Part shown: one piece after another, positions 35,711 to 44,554 of the stretch
Numbering within the stretch: the stretch's first letter is position 1
How the letters are laid out: the number at the start of each line of letters is the position of its first letter
Assembly: GCF_900110485.1 (NCBI RefSeq)
Contig: NZ_FODY01000007.1
Location: forward strand, 107,064-171,063
Length of the DNA stretch: 64,000 nucleotides
DNA from: Propionispora vibrioides
GTDB lineage: Bacteria > Bacillota > Negativicutes > Propionisporales > Propionisporaceae
Direction: 5' to 3'
Position numbers and translations under genes: made by a program
The notes under the pieces: model-generated
What the model was told of the DNA's origin: nothing
Seen by the model: the letters and a program-made list of their open reading frames with translations, nothing else
Databases searched by the model: none

Positions 35711-36047
35711 ATATTTATTGTTTACTACAAGCCCCCGCCGGGCTTACTCCGTCGTTTCCACTGCCCGCCGGTAGAAATTCAATCCAAACCGGTATCATTA
35801 TCCGCTCATAATAATTCCTTTAAGTATATACATTTTACCGGATTTTTGCAAGAAAAATCCTTTTGTTGCTCTGCTTTGCAGCCCCCGCGCTAGAAAAAGC
35901 ATTGCTTTATTATCAATAGTATTCCCCAAAACAAAGCTTTTTCCACAGGCAAATATAGTATGTGGCGGCAGCCGCCGGTCCGAAAAATAAAAATTCGCTT
36001 GCCGCCGGTCCCGGCACACCGTCAATCAGACCGGCAGCTCCCGATAA
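35711..36047. other. Intergenic stretch without supported genes
   Basis: Between the RNase J start and the YhaM terminator. Open frames here are short and have no ribosome sites. It should hold the RNase J promoter; I cannot assign it confidently. Confidence 0.4.
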
Positions 36048-36091
36048 AAAAGAGGCTGTGCACGGCAGTTGCCGTACCACGAGCCTCTTAT
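36048..36091 (-). terminator. Terminator of the YhaM-type gene
   Basis: AAGAGGCT (36050-36057) pairs with AGCCTCTT (36082-36089), with an inner ACGGCA-GTT-GCCGT stem; TTTTTT on the minus-strand exit. Confidence 0.75.
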
Positions 36092-36099
36092 CTGCCTTA

Positions 36100-37071
36100 T
36101 TATACCGGTTCCTCCGGGTTGCCGGCCGCCGCTTTATAGAGCTTCCGGTTTTGCAGCAACCACACCTTTTCCGAGAACCGGCCGGGCGGGGTATTCCCCA
36201 GTACCTTTTGCATATCGTACATCCGGGCATCAATCAAATCGAGATGGTGCAGCATTTCCGCCTCCGGAATCATCGGGCGTTTGGGACTGCCGAACTCCGG
36301 CTCATAATGATGGGAAAGAATCATGTGCTGCAGCAGCAGGGAAGCCTCCTCGCCGGCGCCGACCTTCCGGGCTACCCGGTCAATCAGCTTGATTCCCTGC
36401 ACAATATGGCCCAGCAATTCCCCCTCGGCGGTATACTCGGAAACAATGCCCCATTCTCCCGCATCCATTTCATCCAGCTTGGCAATATCGTGCAAAATGA
36501 TACCGGCAAACAGCAAATCCTTATTCAGTAACGGATAAATCCGGCATGTTTGTTCGCCAAGCTGCAGCATGGTAAGAATGTGATACAAAAGACCGGACCG
36601 CACGGCATGGTGATTACTCTTGGCCGCCGGGTAAATCAGCAGTTTCTTCTTACAATCGTCGATGATAAAACTGACAATGGCGTTCAGATCGGCATGTTCA
36701 ATTTTTCTGACAAACTGCAGCAGTTCGGCATACATCCCTTCGGCATCACGGGGAGCCACCGGCACAAAATTGGCAATCACCAGCCCGTCTTCCGACCCGG
36801 CCAGCCGGAGCTTCTCTATCTTGAGCTGCAATTTCCCCTGCCATTCAAATACGGCACCCTTTACCTTAATCAAGGAACGGGCCACGTACTGAGCTTCGTC
36901 TGCCGGACTGCAATCCCATAGTTTAGCATTCATTTCTCCCGTCTGGTCAGACAGGGTAATATCTAAATAGCGTTTATTATTATTCGAGGTTTTGCAATCA
37001 ACCGCTTTAATTAGAAAAAAGGTCTGTACACTGTCGCCAGGCTTCATATCACAAATCTTCTTGTTTTCCAT
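36100..37071 (-). CDS. yhaM: 3'-5' exoribonuclease of the YhaM family (OB fold + HD domain)
   Basis: 323 residues, matching YhaM (~314). Residues ~1-110 are an OB-fold nucleic-acid module ('YLDITLSDQTGEMNAKLWD'); an HD domain follows with 'HHAVRSGLLYHILTM', the HD pair in 'GIILHDIAKLDE' and a later His pair in 'ILSHHYEPEFGSPKRP'. Degrades single-stranded RNA or DNA from the 3' end. The frame is open to 37245, but those extra codons lie in a family 1 repeat; GGGAGAG just before ATG 37071 fixes the start. Confidence 0.9.
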   Translation of the reverse strand: MENKKICDMKPGDSVQTFFLIKAVDCKTSNNNKRYLDITLSDQTGEMNAKLWDCSPADEAQYVARSLIKVKGAVFEWQGKLQLKIEKLRLAGSEDGLVIANFVPVAPRDAEGMYAELLQFVRKIEHADLNAIVSFIIDDCKKKLLIYPAAKSNHHAVRSGLLYHILTMLQLGEQTCRIYPLLNKDLLFAGIILHDIAKLDEMDAGEWGIVSEYTAEGELLGHIVQGIKLIDRVARKVGAGEEASLLLQHMILSHHYEPEFGSPKRPMIPEAEMLHHLDLIDARMYDMQKVLGNTPPGRFSEKVWLLQNRKLYKAAAGNPEEPV

Positions 37072-37169
37072 ATTTCTCTCCCATGATCGACGGACCGGTT
37101 CATTGCAAACAGCGGTCCGTGTCTTAATCGTATCGCAATTACTTCTCGAAAACTTTGCAAACTCCTGCC

Positions 37170-37330
37170 AGTGCTCCGCCAGCTTTGAAACAGGAAGATG
37201 ATGGCGAGGCAAAATTTTGTCAGCCAAGGCGGAGGAGAGAGACATACCGTCAGTATGTCGACTGACGACAACGCCGGGTGACGAAATTTTGACCGTCAGC
37301 CATTTCTGCTCTCAAGTTTAGCGGAGCGCT
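37170..37330. repeat. Family 1 palindromic element, copy f
   Basis: 161 bp. Outer arms AGTGCTCCGCCAGCTTTGAA (from 37170) and TAGCGGAGCGCT (to 37330); inner arms AAAATTTTGTCA and TGACGAAATTTT; central hairpin GACATAC-CGTCA-GTATGTC. Lies between the DUF4127 stop (10 bp away) and the YhaM gene. Confidence 0.85.
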
Positions 37331-37339
37331 ATCCCGTTT

Positions 37340-38935
37340 TTAGGGAGCCACAACCACTGCCAGGTCAAACATGCGGTCCCAGGGATACGCAACACGGATA
37401 GCGGCAGGGTCAATCCAGAGAAAACGCCGGGCAAACCGTTGCAGCTTCTCGTTGGTTCGGGCGGCGGCCTCAGGATTAAGCCAGCTTAGATATTCCGTTC
37501 TGCCCTGGTTAAGATACACCACTTCCCAGCAAACCTCCGGGCGGATATTAGCCTGATAAGCCCAGTCCTCCAAATAACGGACGGCAAGAAGCCGTTTCCG
37601 TTCCTTATCATCCATATTACGGGCCAGCAAGCCCTGTCCCAGTGCATAACCCAGAGTATTGCTGGCCGTGTTCCAGCCCGAATAAGCAGCCAGCTTATCC
37701 AGCAAGCCCTGTTTGAACATGGCCTGCAGCAGTGAATTATCGGCGCCGTTTGCGTAGGCCACGTCGGCCATAGCCACCGGCCGGCCGGCCCGGATATCCT
37801 CGGCCATTTGCTGCGCCAGCTTCTCCGTTCGCTCTTCCCTGACCGGCAGGTTGGTAAATACATCGGCCTCCTCGGTCTTACCGGTAAGCGGCGTATTCAA
37901 GTAAAGAACCAGGTCGGCTTGCTGCGCTGTGGCAGCCACCCGGCCACCGGCCGCCTTAATGTGATCAACCACCGTAAGCCCCAACGGCTGGTCCTCGTAG
38001 CTGGCCACCGTATCCGGCCCGGCCCCGGCAGCATAACGGACGTACACGGCCGGCCGCTTGCCGGCCAGGCGGTTAGAAGCTCGCGTCAACAGCACCATGC
38101 CTAACTGGTCGGCACCGGGGAAAGAAGCGAAAGTGCCTGCCGGCAAATCCCTCACCAAAGGCTGTAACGACCGAAACTCCTGATGGGAACGGGAAAAGGG
38201 TGAGGTATCGTCCCGTCCCAGCAAGAGGTAATCCAATTGTTTTTGTTTGAGCAGAGCCAGCAACCCGGTATCGATTTGATAGTTCTTAGCCCGCCGCTCC
38301 AGCCAGTCACTCAGATATTCCTGCGGAAGAGACGCCTCCAGGCTTTGCAGCTTGCTTTGCTCTTCCTCCGACAACCCCCGCAGCTCGGCCTCATCCTGCA
38401 AAGCCGTAAGCTGGAACAAAGCACCGCCGTATTTTTCGTAATAGACCGGCTCCATGCCGCCGACACTCATTTTCGGTGACCGCATCAGAGTGGCAAAAAC
38501 ATAAACGGGCGCCCGTGCATTCATGAGGCGCAGCCCGGCGAACCGCTGCAGCCGCCCTTCCAGTATAAAGCCTGGCAATTCATGGGTGCGGGAATCGACC
38601 AGACCGCCATAAATCAAGGTATCGCCGGATAAAACAAATGCATCGGCGGCCGGCGCCTGCTCCGCCAGCCACTGCCACAAAGCCTCCGGCTTACCGGTTC
38701 GGCCCCGTCCGGCCAACAATTCGGCCGGCGGCACAATCAACTGACAGCTTGCAGCCTGCAGCGTATCAACCACATAACCCAGTGATACCGGCCGGTCGTC
38801 GGCCGGTATATACACAATGCTTTTAGCCTCGCCGCGGCCAATTGCCCCGCCGGCGAAACATAACAGGACAAAACTCCAGCAAAGCAATAGCCTGCTCATC
38901 CATCGGCCAGCCCCACGCTTCATAACCCCGACCAC
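37340..38935 (-). CDS. DUF4127 family secreted protein
   Basis: About 531 residues. A basic N-terminus and a hydrophobic helix ('LLLCWSFVLLCFAGGAI' region) form a signal peptide or anchor; the rest matches DUF4127 with 'IVYIPADDRPVSLGYV', 'FVLSGDTLIYGGLVDSR' and 'LLLGRDDTSPFS'. Function in the family is not known to me; the Asp-rich motifs suggest a metal-dependent hydrolase-like surface protein. The GTG start at 38935 has GGGGGAGG 7 nt upstream; other in-frame starts are at 38965 and 38923. Transcribed alone; its stop is next to a family 1 repeat. Confidence 0.8.
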   Translation of the reverse strand: MVGVMKRGAGRWMSRLLLCWSFVLLCFAGGAIGRGEAKSIVYIPADDRPVSLGYVVDTLQAASCQLIVPPAELLAGRGRTGKPEALWQWLAEQAPAADAFVLSGDTLIYGGLVDSRTHELPGFILEGRLQRFAGLRLMNARAPVYVFATLMRSPKMSVGGMEPVYYEKYGGALFQLTALQDEAELRGLSEEEQSKLQSLEASLPQEYLSDWLERRAKNYQIDTGLLALLKQKQLDYLLLGRDDTSPFSRSHQEFRSLQPLVRDLPAGTFASFPGADQLGMVLLTRASNRLAGKRPAVYVRYAAGAGPDTVASYEDQPLGLTVVDHIKAAGGRVAATAQQADLVLYLNTPLTGKTEEADVFTNLPVREERTEKLAQQMAEDIRAGRPVAMADVAYANGADNSLLQAMFKQGLLDKLAAYSGWNTASNTLGYALGQGLLARNMDDKERKRLLAVRYLEDWAYQANIRPEVCWEVVYLNQGRTEYLSWLNPEAAARTNEKLQRFARRFLWIDPAAIRVAYPWDRMFDLAVVVAP

Positions 38936-39182
38936 CAGGCAACCTCCCCCGTTACGCTCATCCATTCAGTAATATCCTTAGCATAACCGGAAAAGCTACC
39001 TTTTATCACAGAGGCACTACCGGCCAAGAGGCCAATCAAGGGTCCTTTTATTCAGATTGCCCTGAGTCTCTTTCTAAAACCAGATACGGTTCGGACGAAT
39101 CAAAAATTCTATCATGCTCGCCTCGCACGGCTTTCTCAGTAACCGTGATCCGCGCCACACCCTGCCATTTGCGACAATAAAA

Positions 39183-39230
39183 AAACAGCCGGCATCAGTC
39201 TAATTGCTTAAGACTGATGCCGGCTTGTAA
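39183..39230 (-). terminator. Terminator of the ygeX operon
   Basis: A 15-bp perfect stem AGCCGGCATCAGTCT (39187-39201) with AGACTGATGCCGGCT (39211-39225), followed by GTTTTTTT on the minus strand. Confidence 0.85.
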
Positions 39231-39246
39231 AAAGGGAGAACAGCCA

Positions 39247-40833
39247 CTATTTTCTCAACACCTTACCGCTAAGCTTCCCGGTTGGCCGGCCATCATCTAA
39301 GGCTAAGCCACCGTTAACAAATACATACTCTATCCCCATAGGATATTGAGCCGGCTCAATATAAGTACCTCTATCCCGGACAGTATTGGGATTAAAAATA
39401 ACCACATCGGCAAAATATCCCGGCTTTAGCAGTCCCCGCTCCCGCAGGCCGAAAGCTTCAGCCGGTTTACCGGTCATTTTGCGAACAGCCGCTTCTAGAG
39501 TAAGCACCTTTTCTTCCCGCACATACTGGCCCAGTACCTTGGGGAAAGAACCGTATACCCGTGGATGGGGCTTGCCGCCCAATAGTCCGTCGGTGCAGAC
39601 ATTTTGCTCGGGTCGCTGCAGAATGCGAATCACCTGGTCTTCCTTGCCATAAAAATCCACCATGCCGACGGCATTGCCCTCTTCGTTCAACAGATCAAAA
39701 GCCGCGTCATACACATTTTTGCCGCGCATACCGGCGATCTCCACCAGGTTCTTACCAACCAGATCGCGGTTAGCAGCTGTCTTCACACTGGTAACATAAA
39801 TCTGATCCGGTCCGGCAAAATCCCAGAAGTTATCCCAGCCCGGCAGGCCTTGCTCGATATCGCGAATCATGCGCCGCCGCGCCTCCCGGTCCTGCAGACG
39901 TCCGAGCAGTTTGTCGGTGCCGCCGTCATGAGCCCAGGGTGGCAGGATAACCCCCAGCATGGTGCTGCCGGCAGCGTAAGGATATTGATCAAAAGAGACC
40001 CTTATACCCTCCCGGGCGGCTTTATCCAGTAAGTGTAGCATGGGCTCCAGATAACGCCAGTTTTTAACACCGCAAATCTTAAAATGAGAAAAATGTACCT
40101 TGACACCCGACTGCCGGCCTATATCCAGAATTTCCTCCATCGATTCCAATACGGTGTCCGCTTCGCTGCGCTGGTGCACGACAAATACCCCGTCATAGCC
40201 GGCAACCACCTGGCACAGCGATACCAGCTCTTGTCGGCCGGCGTAGGCACAAGGCATATAAATCAAGCCACTGGACAAGCCAAACGCGCCGGCCTCCAGT
40301 TCCCGCCGGACAATGTCCTGCATCCGCTCCAGTTCCAGCGCCGTCGGCAGACGGTTATCCAGCCCCATAGCTTCCATCCGTACATTGCCGTGAGGTACCA
40401 GATAGGCCTCATTAAGCCCGACACCATTCTGTTCCAGCAGCTGCAGATAGCCGCCAGTGGTTTTATAAGTCCAGTCTATCCGGTCGCTGTCGCCGTCCAG
40501 CCCGGCCAGGTTTTTTCGCCAGGGCGACACATATTCCACCGGCAACGGCGCCAATGAAATACCGTCCTGCCCCAGCACCTCCGTTGTAATTCCCTGACAC
40601 AGCTTGGGTTCGAGCACGGGATTGAGCAGCACTGCCAGGTCGGAGTGGCTATGCGTATCAATAAAACCCGGTGCCACCACCAGTCCTTCGGCTTCGATCA
40701 CCCGGTCAAAGTCACCCTCCCTGCCAACCGGACTAATACAAGCCAGTCGCTCGCCTTCAATCACCACATCGGCCGGGAAAAGCGATCGTCCACTGCCATC
40801 CGCCAGGCGGCCGTTCTTAATCAATATCCTCAT
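39247..40833 (-). CDS. N-acyl-D-amino-acid deacylase family amidohydrolase
   Basis: 528 residues. Composite amidohydrolase: 'IDTHSHSDLAVL' (HxH metal site, residues ~59-64), 'SSGLIYMPCAYAG' with the metal-bridging Cys of D-aminoacylases, a His in 'VVHQRSEADT', a His in 'VHFSHFK', and the catalytic Asp in 'VCTDGLLGG'. Family members hydrolyse N-acyl-D-amino acids, and some act on N-carbamoyl or dipeptide-like substrates. Third and last gene of the ygeX-ygeY operon, 7 nt after ygeY. Together with a hydantoinase-type enzyme nearby it may deacylate or decarbamoylate an intermediate; substrate unproven. Confidence 0.85.
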   Translation of the reverse strand: MRILIKNGRLADGSGRSLFPADVVIEGERLACISPVGREGDFDRVIEAEGLVVAPGFIDTHSHSDLAVLLNPVLEPKLCQGITTEVLGQDGISLAPLPVEYVSPWRKNLAGLDGDSDRIDWTYKTTGGYLQLLEQNGVGLNEAYLVPHGNVRMEAMGLDNRLPTALELERMQDIVRRELEAGAFGLSSGLIYMPCAYAGRQELVSLCQVVAGYDGVFVVHQRSEADTVLESMEEILDIGRQSGVKVHFSHFKICGVKNWRYLEPMLHLLDKAAREGIRVSFDQYPYAAGSTMLGVILPPWAHDGGTDKLLGRLQDREARRRMIRDIEQGLPGWDNFWDFAGPDQIYVTSVKTAANRDLVGKNLVEIAGMRGKNVYDAAFDLLNEEGNAVGMVDFYGKEDQVIRILQRPEQNVCTDGLLGGKPHPRVYGSFPKVLGQYVREEKVLTLEAAVRKMTGKPAEAFGLRERGLLKPGYFADVVIFNPNTVRDRGTYIEPAQYPMGIEYVFVNGGLALDDGRPTGKLSGKVLRK

Positions 40834-40840
40834 ACAACAC

Positions 40841-42025
40841 TCACCTCAATACCGCGGCCAGAATGCCGTAATAAGCGGCCGCCGCCTGCAGCAGCTGGTC
40901 AATTTCAATATATTCGTCAATCGTATGAGCCAGATTCTCCCGGGAAGGTCCGAACCCGATCGTGGGGATACCGGCCTCCCCGGCGTAATGACTGCCGTTC
41001 GTGCAGAAGGAGTATTGTGTCAGTTCCGGCGTCAGACCGGCCCGGAGCAGTCCTTCCCAGGCCGCCGTAATAAAAGGCTCCTCCTTTTCGTACAGCCAGC
41101 CGGGGAAAAACCGTTCCCCTTCGATTTCTGCCCCGGTATAGCAACGCTCCTTGCCGGCAGCAAAGCCAACGGATGCCTTACACTCCGGATTTTCCCGCTC
41201 CATTGCCGCCAGCAGCTCCTGCAACGGCTTCAATACCGAGGCCGGCGTTTCCCCGACCAGCAGACGGCGGTCATAGGTTGCCCGGCAATAATCAGGCACC
41301 ACCGAAGCACCGGGATAGGGTGAGGACTTGATGTCGGTCAGTTCCATAATGCCGGCTCCCATTACGTTATGGGCCGGCGGCGTTAATTGACGGATGCGTC
41401 GCACCATTTCAGCCATAAGATAGACAGCGTTGACTCCCCACTGCGGATTGGCCGAGTGGGCCGGTTTTCCATAGGTTTCCACCACAATCTCCGCTCTCCC
41501 CCGCTGTCCCCGTTTTAAGTTAAGCTCCGATGCTTCACCAATAACCACATAGTCGGGTTGAATTCGCCGGCTGATTTCCCTGGCGGACACCCCCTCGAAG
41601 CACTCTTCGTGTACAACACCGGCCACGTAGATTTCACCGGGAAAGTTACGGCGGCTGTCAGCGGCAAAATAAGCGGCCGCCGCCGTCATGGCACTGACGG
41701 CGCCCTTCATATCGGAAGTGCCCCGGCCATAGATGCGCCCCGCTTCCACTTCGGCCCCAAACGGCGCATAGCGCCATTGAGCGGCATCCACCACCGGCAC
41801 AGTATCCAAATGTCCATCAAATAACAGCCTTTTTCCTGGCCGGTTTCCTCTAATGCAACCAATCATATTGCCATACCGGTCACGCCAAAAAGCATCGTAG
41901 CCCAAGCTGGCAAAGGCTTGCTGCAACCGGTCAGCCGCGTCTCCTTCCTCACCGGAATAACTTCGGCATTGCACCAGTTCCCGGCAGAGTTCAATAATCT
42001 CCTGCTCCCGTTGCTGATTTAGCAT
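40841..42025 (-). CDS. ygeY: YgeY-type M20 family metallo-hydrolase
   Basis: 394 residues. M20 peptidase/deacylase: 'LFDGHLDTVP' (metal His and Asp), 'GRGTSDMKGA' (bridging Asp), 'VHEECFEG' (catalytic Glu pair), 'GEASELNLKRGQRG', dimerisation lid, and the end motif 'NGSHYAGEAGIPTIGFGP' that is typical of the YgeY subgroup linked to purine and selenium metabolism clusters. Likely removes an N-acyl or carbamoyl group. Its start overlaps the ygeX stop by 7 bases, so translation is coupled. Confidence 0.88.
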   Translation of the reverse strand: MLNQQREQEIIELCRELVQCRSYSGEEGDAADRLQQAFASLGYDAFWRDRYGNMIGCIRGNRPGKRLLFDGHLDTVPVVDAAQWRYAPFGAEVEAGRIYGRGTSDMKGAVSAMTAAAAYFAADSRRNFPGEIYVAGVVHEECFEGVSAREISRRIQPDYVVIGEASELNLKRGQRGRAEIVVETYGKPAHSANPQWGVNAVYLMAEMVRRIRQLTPPAHNVMGAGIMELTDIKSSPYPGASVVPDYCRATYDRRLLVGETPASVLKPLQELLAAMERENPECKASVGFAAGKERCYTGAEIEGERFFPGWLYEKEEPFITAAWEGLLRAGLTPELTQYSFCTNGSHYAGEAGIPTIGFGPSRENLAHTIDEYIEIDQLLQAAAAYYGILAAVLR

Positions 42026-43248
42026 GGGTTCTCCCCCTCCTGCCAGGACGGATACGCCCCGTCCCAGACGATTTTACGATAGGAAGCCGGATCTGTATCG
42101 CCTTCGGTACTAATTAACAGCACCCGGGAATGCTGATCCAACCCCAACGCCATTCTCGCTTCCCACAGCTCTTTTCGCTCCAGGAGAGCAGCCAGCAAAC
42201 CGGCGCCAACCGCCCCCGACTCTCCTGCTATCACCCGCTCATCCTGACCGACTGAATTGCCCAACACCCGCATACCCTTGGCCGTCACCCAATCGGGACA
42301 GGAGAAAAACATATCGCCATAGTCCCGGATGATACTCCAACTTAACGGATTGGGTTTGCCGCAGGCCAGCCCGGCCATAATAGTCGCCATGTCGCCGCTC
42401 ACGCTTCGCTCCCGACCGTCCGCCGCCAGGACCGAACGGTAAAAGCAATCGGCCTGATTAGGCTCGACCAGCACCATCACCGGCCGCTCAGTACCAAATG
42501 CAGCGATAAAATGGCCGGCTATAGCGGCAGCAAACGAGCCTACACCAGCCTGTAAAAACACATGGGTAGGCCTTTCCGGCCCCATTTGCCGAAACTGGTC
42601 AATGATCTCAGCCGCAATATGGGCATAACCCTGCATAATCCAGACGGGAATGGTCTCATACCCCTCCCAGGCAGTGTCCTGTACCACTACCCAGCCGTTA
42701 TGGCCGGCCTGTTCAGCCGCCATATCAACTGCTTCATCATAATTCAACTCGGTAATCGAGGCTTCCGCTCCTTCACTTTGAATATGCTGCAGCCGGGTGA
42801 GCGACGAACCTTTCGGCATGTAGACCACTGCCTTCTGTCCCAGCACCCGTGCCGTCCAGGCCACACCCCGGCCGTGATTACCGTCAGTTGCCGTCACAAA
42901 CGTAATCTCACCCAGCGTTTCCCGGACGGCCGCCGAAGACAGAACGGCAAACGGCAGCGCTCCCAGGTCTTTGCCCAGCCGGCCGGCCAGATATTTGCCA
43001 ATAGCATACGATGCCCCCATAACCTTAAAGGCATTCAGTCCAAACCGGTAAGACTCATCTTTGACATAGATGCCGCCCACCCCCAGCTTATCCGCCAAAC
43101 CCTGTAAAGAGCGGAGCGGTGTGACCTGATACTGGGAAAAGCTGCTGTGAAACTGCGCCACTTCAGCCAGCGCCGCCGGGCCAAGGAAGGCTACATCGGT
43201 GCCTTGCTGTCTTTTCAGGGTACTCTTTAGCCAAGCTACCTGATTCAT
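42019..43248 (-). CDS. ygeX: Diaminopropionate ammonia-lyase
   Basis: About 409 residues, fold-type II PLP enzyme (also called DpaL). Converts D- or L-2,3-diaminopropionate to pyruvate and two ammonia. PLP Lys is in 'FGLNAFKVMGASYA'; 'VTATDGNHGRGVAW' is the phosphate/substrate loop and 'QAGVGSFAAAIAGHF' the glycine-rich PLP phosphate site. The frame is open to 43332, but ATG 43248 has GAGG 8 nt upstream and gives MNQVAWLK, so the leader terminator at 43271-43326 stays outside the gene. First gene of ygeX-ygeY-deacylase. Confidence 0.92.
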   Translation of the reverse strand: MNQVAWLKSTLKRQQGTDVAFLGPAALAEVAQFHSSFSQYQVTPLRSLQGLADKLGVGGIYVKDESYRFGLNAFKVMGASYAIGKYLAGRLGKDLGALPFAVLSSAAVRETLGEITFVTATDGNHGRGVAWTARVLGQKAVVYMPKGSSLTRLQHIQSEGAEASITELNYDEAVDMAAEQAGHNGWVVVQDTAWEGYETIPVWIMQGYAHIAAEIIDQFRQMGPERPTHVFLQAGVGSFAAAIAGHFIAAFGTERPVMVLVEPNQADCFYRSVLAADGRERSVSGDMATIMAGLACGKPNPLSWSIIRDYGDMFFSCPDWVTAKGMRVLGNSVGQDERVIAGESGAVGAGLLAALLERKELWEARMALGLDQHSRVLLISTEGDTDPASYRKIVWDGAYPSWQEGENPC

Positions 43249-43270
43249 TGGTTCTACCTCGCTTTCTAAA

Positions 43271-43330
43271 AGAAAAGAAAAACGGCGCTCTAAAGATACC
43301 GGATGGTTCTTGCAGAGAGCGCCGTTGCCC
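43271..43330 (-). promoter_or_regulatory. Leader terminator and possible competing hairpin of the ygeX operon
   Basis: On the minus strand AACGGCGCTCT pairs with AGAGCGCCGTT (43281-43291 with 43316-43326) followed by TTTTTCTTTTCTTTT, an intrinsic terminator 23-33 nt before the ygeX start region. Just upstream GGGC (43330-43327) could pair with GCTC (43320-43317), using the terminator's 5' arm. Same layout as the ECF operon leader. Confidence 0.65.
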
Positions 43331-43335
43331 ATTTA

Positions 43336-43424
43336 TCTCATTTTGAGACACAATTGGTAAAAAAATATCCCCGACAAATGTCTTGGTCTGCCTTTATTAT
43401 ATCTCAAAATGAGATATAAGTCTA
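43336..43424 (-). promoter_or_regulatory. ygeX promoter with two TCTCA-N3-TGAGA operators
   Basis: Promoter: TAGACT (43424-43419), 17-bp spacer, TATAAT (43401-43396). Operator 2 (43402-43414; core of a perfect 21-bp palindrome 43398-43418) fills the spacer and touches the -10. Operator 1 (43336-43348) lies 66 bp downstream, in the transcript, where it could also fold as a UCUCA-AAA-UGAGA hairpin. Confidence 0.8.
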
Positions 43425-43499
43425 CGAAAATCGGTGACGCCAGCTACATGTTGTCCGGATATCTAAAGAACACTACTTTCATAAAGTTGCTTAAAGGAA

Positions 43500-43560
43500 C
43501 ACCGAATGTCCCGACGGAGCTTTTCCTGTGGCTGCGTCAGCCACCCCTTAGAAGAGCCAT
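43500..43560. repeat. Possible half of a subtype 2b repeat
   Basis: TCCCGACGGAGCTTTTCCTGTGGCTGCGTCAGC resembles the left half of the 2b element at 29900-29940. The remaining sequence between the regulator stop (43618) and the ygeX promoter shows nothing else. Confidence 0.3.
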
Positions 43561-43617
43561 CAATTTGGTGCAGTTTCACTTCTCCCATGCCGGCAGGCTT
43601 ACAATATCAGTGGCTCC

Positions 43618-44232
43618 TTAAGATAATTCGTACTCCTTAATTTTACGGTATAGCGTCGCCCGGCTAATACCTAGTAACTTGGAGGCCTTTTCCTTGCTCC
43701 GGACATCGCCGGAAAACTCGGCCAGAGCTTTGACAATGGCCTCTTTCTCCAAGTGGTTCAGGTTTAGCGGCAATGACGACCGCTCTGGTTTTGTTTCCGG
43801 CAAGGTCAAATTGCCGGCAATCAGCTCGGCCATTTTTACAATAAATTGCAGCATCCATTCCCGATTATCCAGCAGCCGTCGAGTCTGTTCCCGTTCAAAG
43901 CTGATCAATCCGATCACCCCGACAGGCTCACCTTGCACCAGAATAGGCGCAGCCATTTCCGCATCTTCAAAACAGTTCCCCTGACGCGGACAGGGTTGGC
44001 ATAGTTCATGATTGCCCGGATTCTTAATCAGTACTGTTTCCCCTGTCTCCAGCACATGGCGGTATACAAAGCCGTCCAGCATAACACTGCCCCGTCCCTC
44101 CCGGTACTTGCCAGTACCGGCGACACGGATCAACTGGGCGTCGGCAATTTCCACATCAATCTTTAACACGTCCGCTATAGCTTCCGCTGTTTTCTGTACA
44201 GTATCCCGTATATCCTGCAAACCTATCATCAT
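43618..44232 (-). CDS. GAF domain + Fis-type HTH transcriptional regulator
   Basis: 204 residues. The N-terminal ~140 residues form a GAF-like sensor with a cysteine group 'CQPCPRQGNC' and 'MAAPILVQGEPVGVIGL'; a C-terminal HTH_8 (Fis) domain follows ('NHLEKEAIVKALAEFSGDVRSKEKASKLLGISRATLYRKI'). This is the build of a sigma-54 activator without the AAA+ domain, so it should act as a plain DNA-binding regulator. It sits between the two operons that share the TCTCA-N3-TGAGA palindrome, making it the leading candidate to bind it. GAGGTG precedes ATG 44232. Confidence 0.82.
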   Translation of the reverse strand: MMIGLQDIRDTVQKTAEAIADVLKIDVEIADAQLIRVAGTGKYREGRGSVMLDGFVYRHVLETGETVLIKNPGNHELCQPCPRQGNCFEDAEMAAPILVQGEPVGVIGLISFEREQTRRLLDNREWMLQFIVKMAELIAGNLTLPETKPERSSLPLNLNHLEKEAIVKALAEFSGDVRSKEKASKLLGISRATLYRKIKEYELS

Positions 44233-44288
44233 AGCTCACCTCAAGCACATTAACCGCCTGAACGGCTTACCAGCCGGTCATCTCCTCA

Positions 44289-44451
44289 GGGCGTGTTTGC
44301 AAACTATCCGAAACGCTCCCTGACGGCGCTTTTTGCACCATACTTCGTTAACATTTTTTTGAAATAGGGGCCGCTATTCCGGCAAAATGTTGCCTCGTCT
44401 GGCACAAAAATCACTCGCCATGGATCATTCCGTTAGCTTGCAAACACGCCC
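44289..44451. repeat. Family 2 palindromic element, copy B
   Basis: 163 bp. Ends GGGCGTGTTTGCAAAC (44289-44304) and GCTTGCAAACACGCCC (44436-44451), one mismatch. Inner arms AACATTTT and AAAATGTT pair around GAAATAGGGGCCGCTATTCC. Lies between the regulator and hydantoinase genes. Confidence 0.85.
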
Positions 44452-44554
44452 TAGGACAACAACAACTAGTTTCTACGTCAGTTTACCAAAAAACGTAGCA
44501 ATAATAAAGTATTTTCCAAAGGAATTGGCATTTTCGCTGTCGGTGGCCTGCAGA

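Noticed and set aside
35798..36025. 75-codon minus-strand frame between RNase J and YhaM genes
   Set aside because: No ribosome site, low-complexity content and no similarity to a known protein.
37072..37245. N-terminal extension of the YhaM-type protein
   Set aside because: The extra codons fall mostly in a family 1 repeat and lack a ribosome site; ATG 37071 fits family length.
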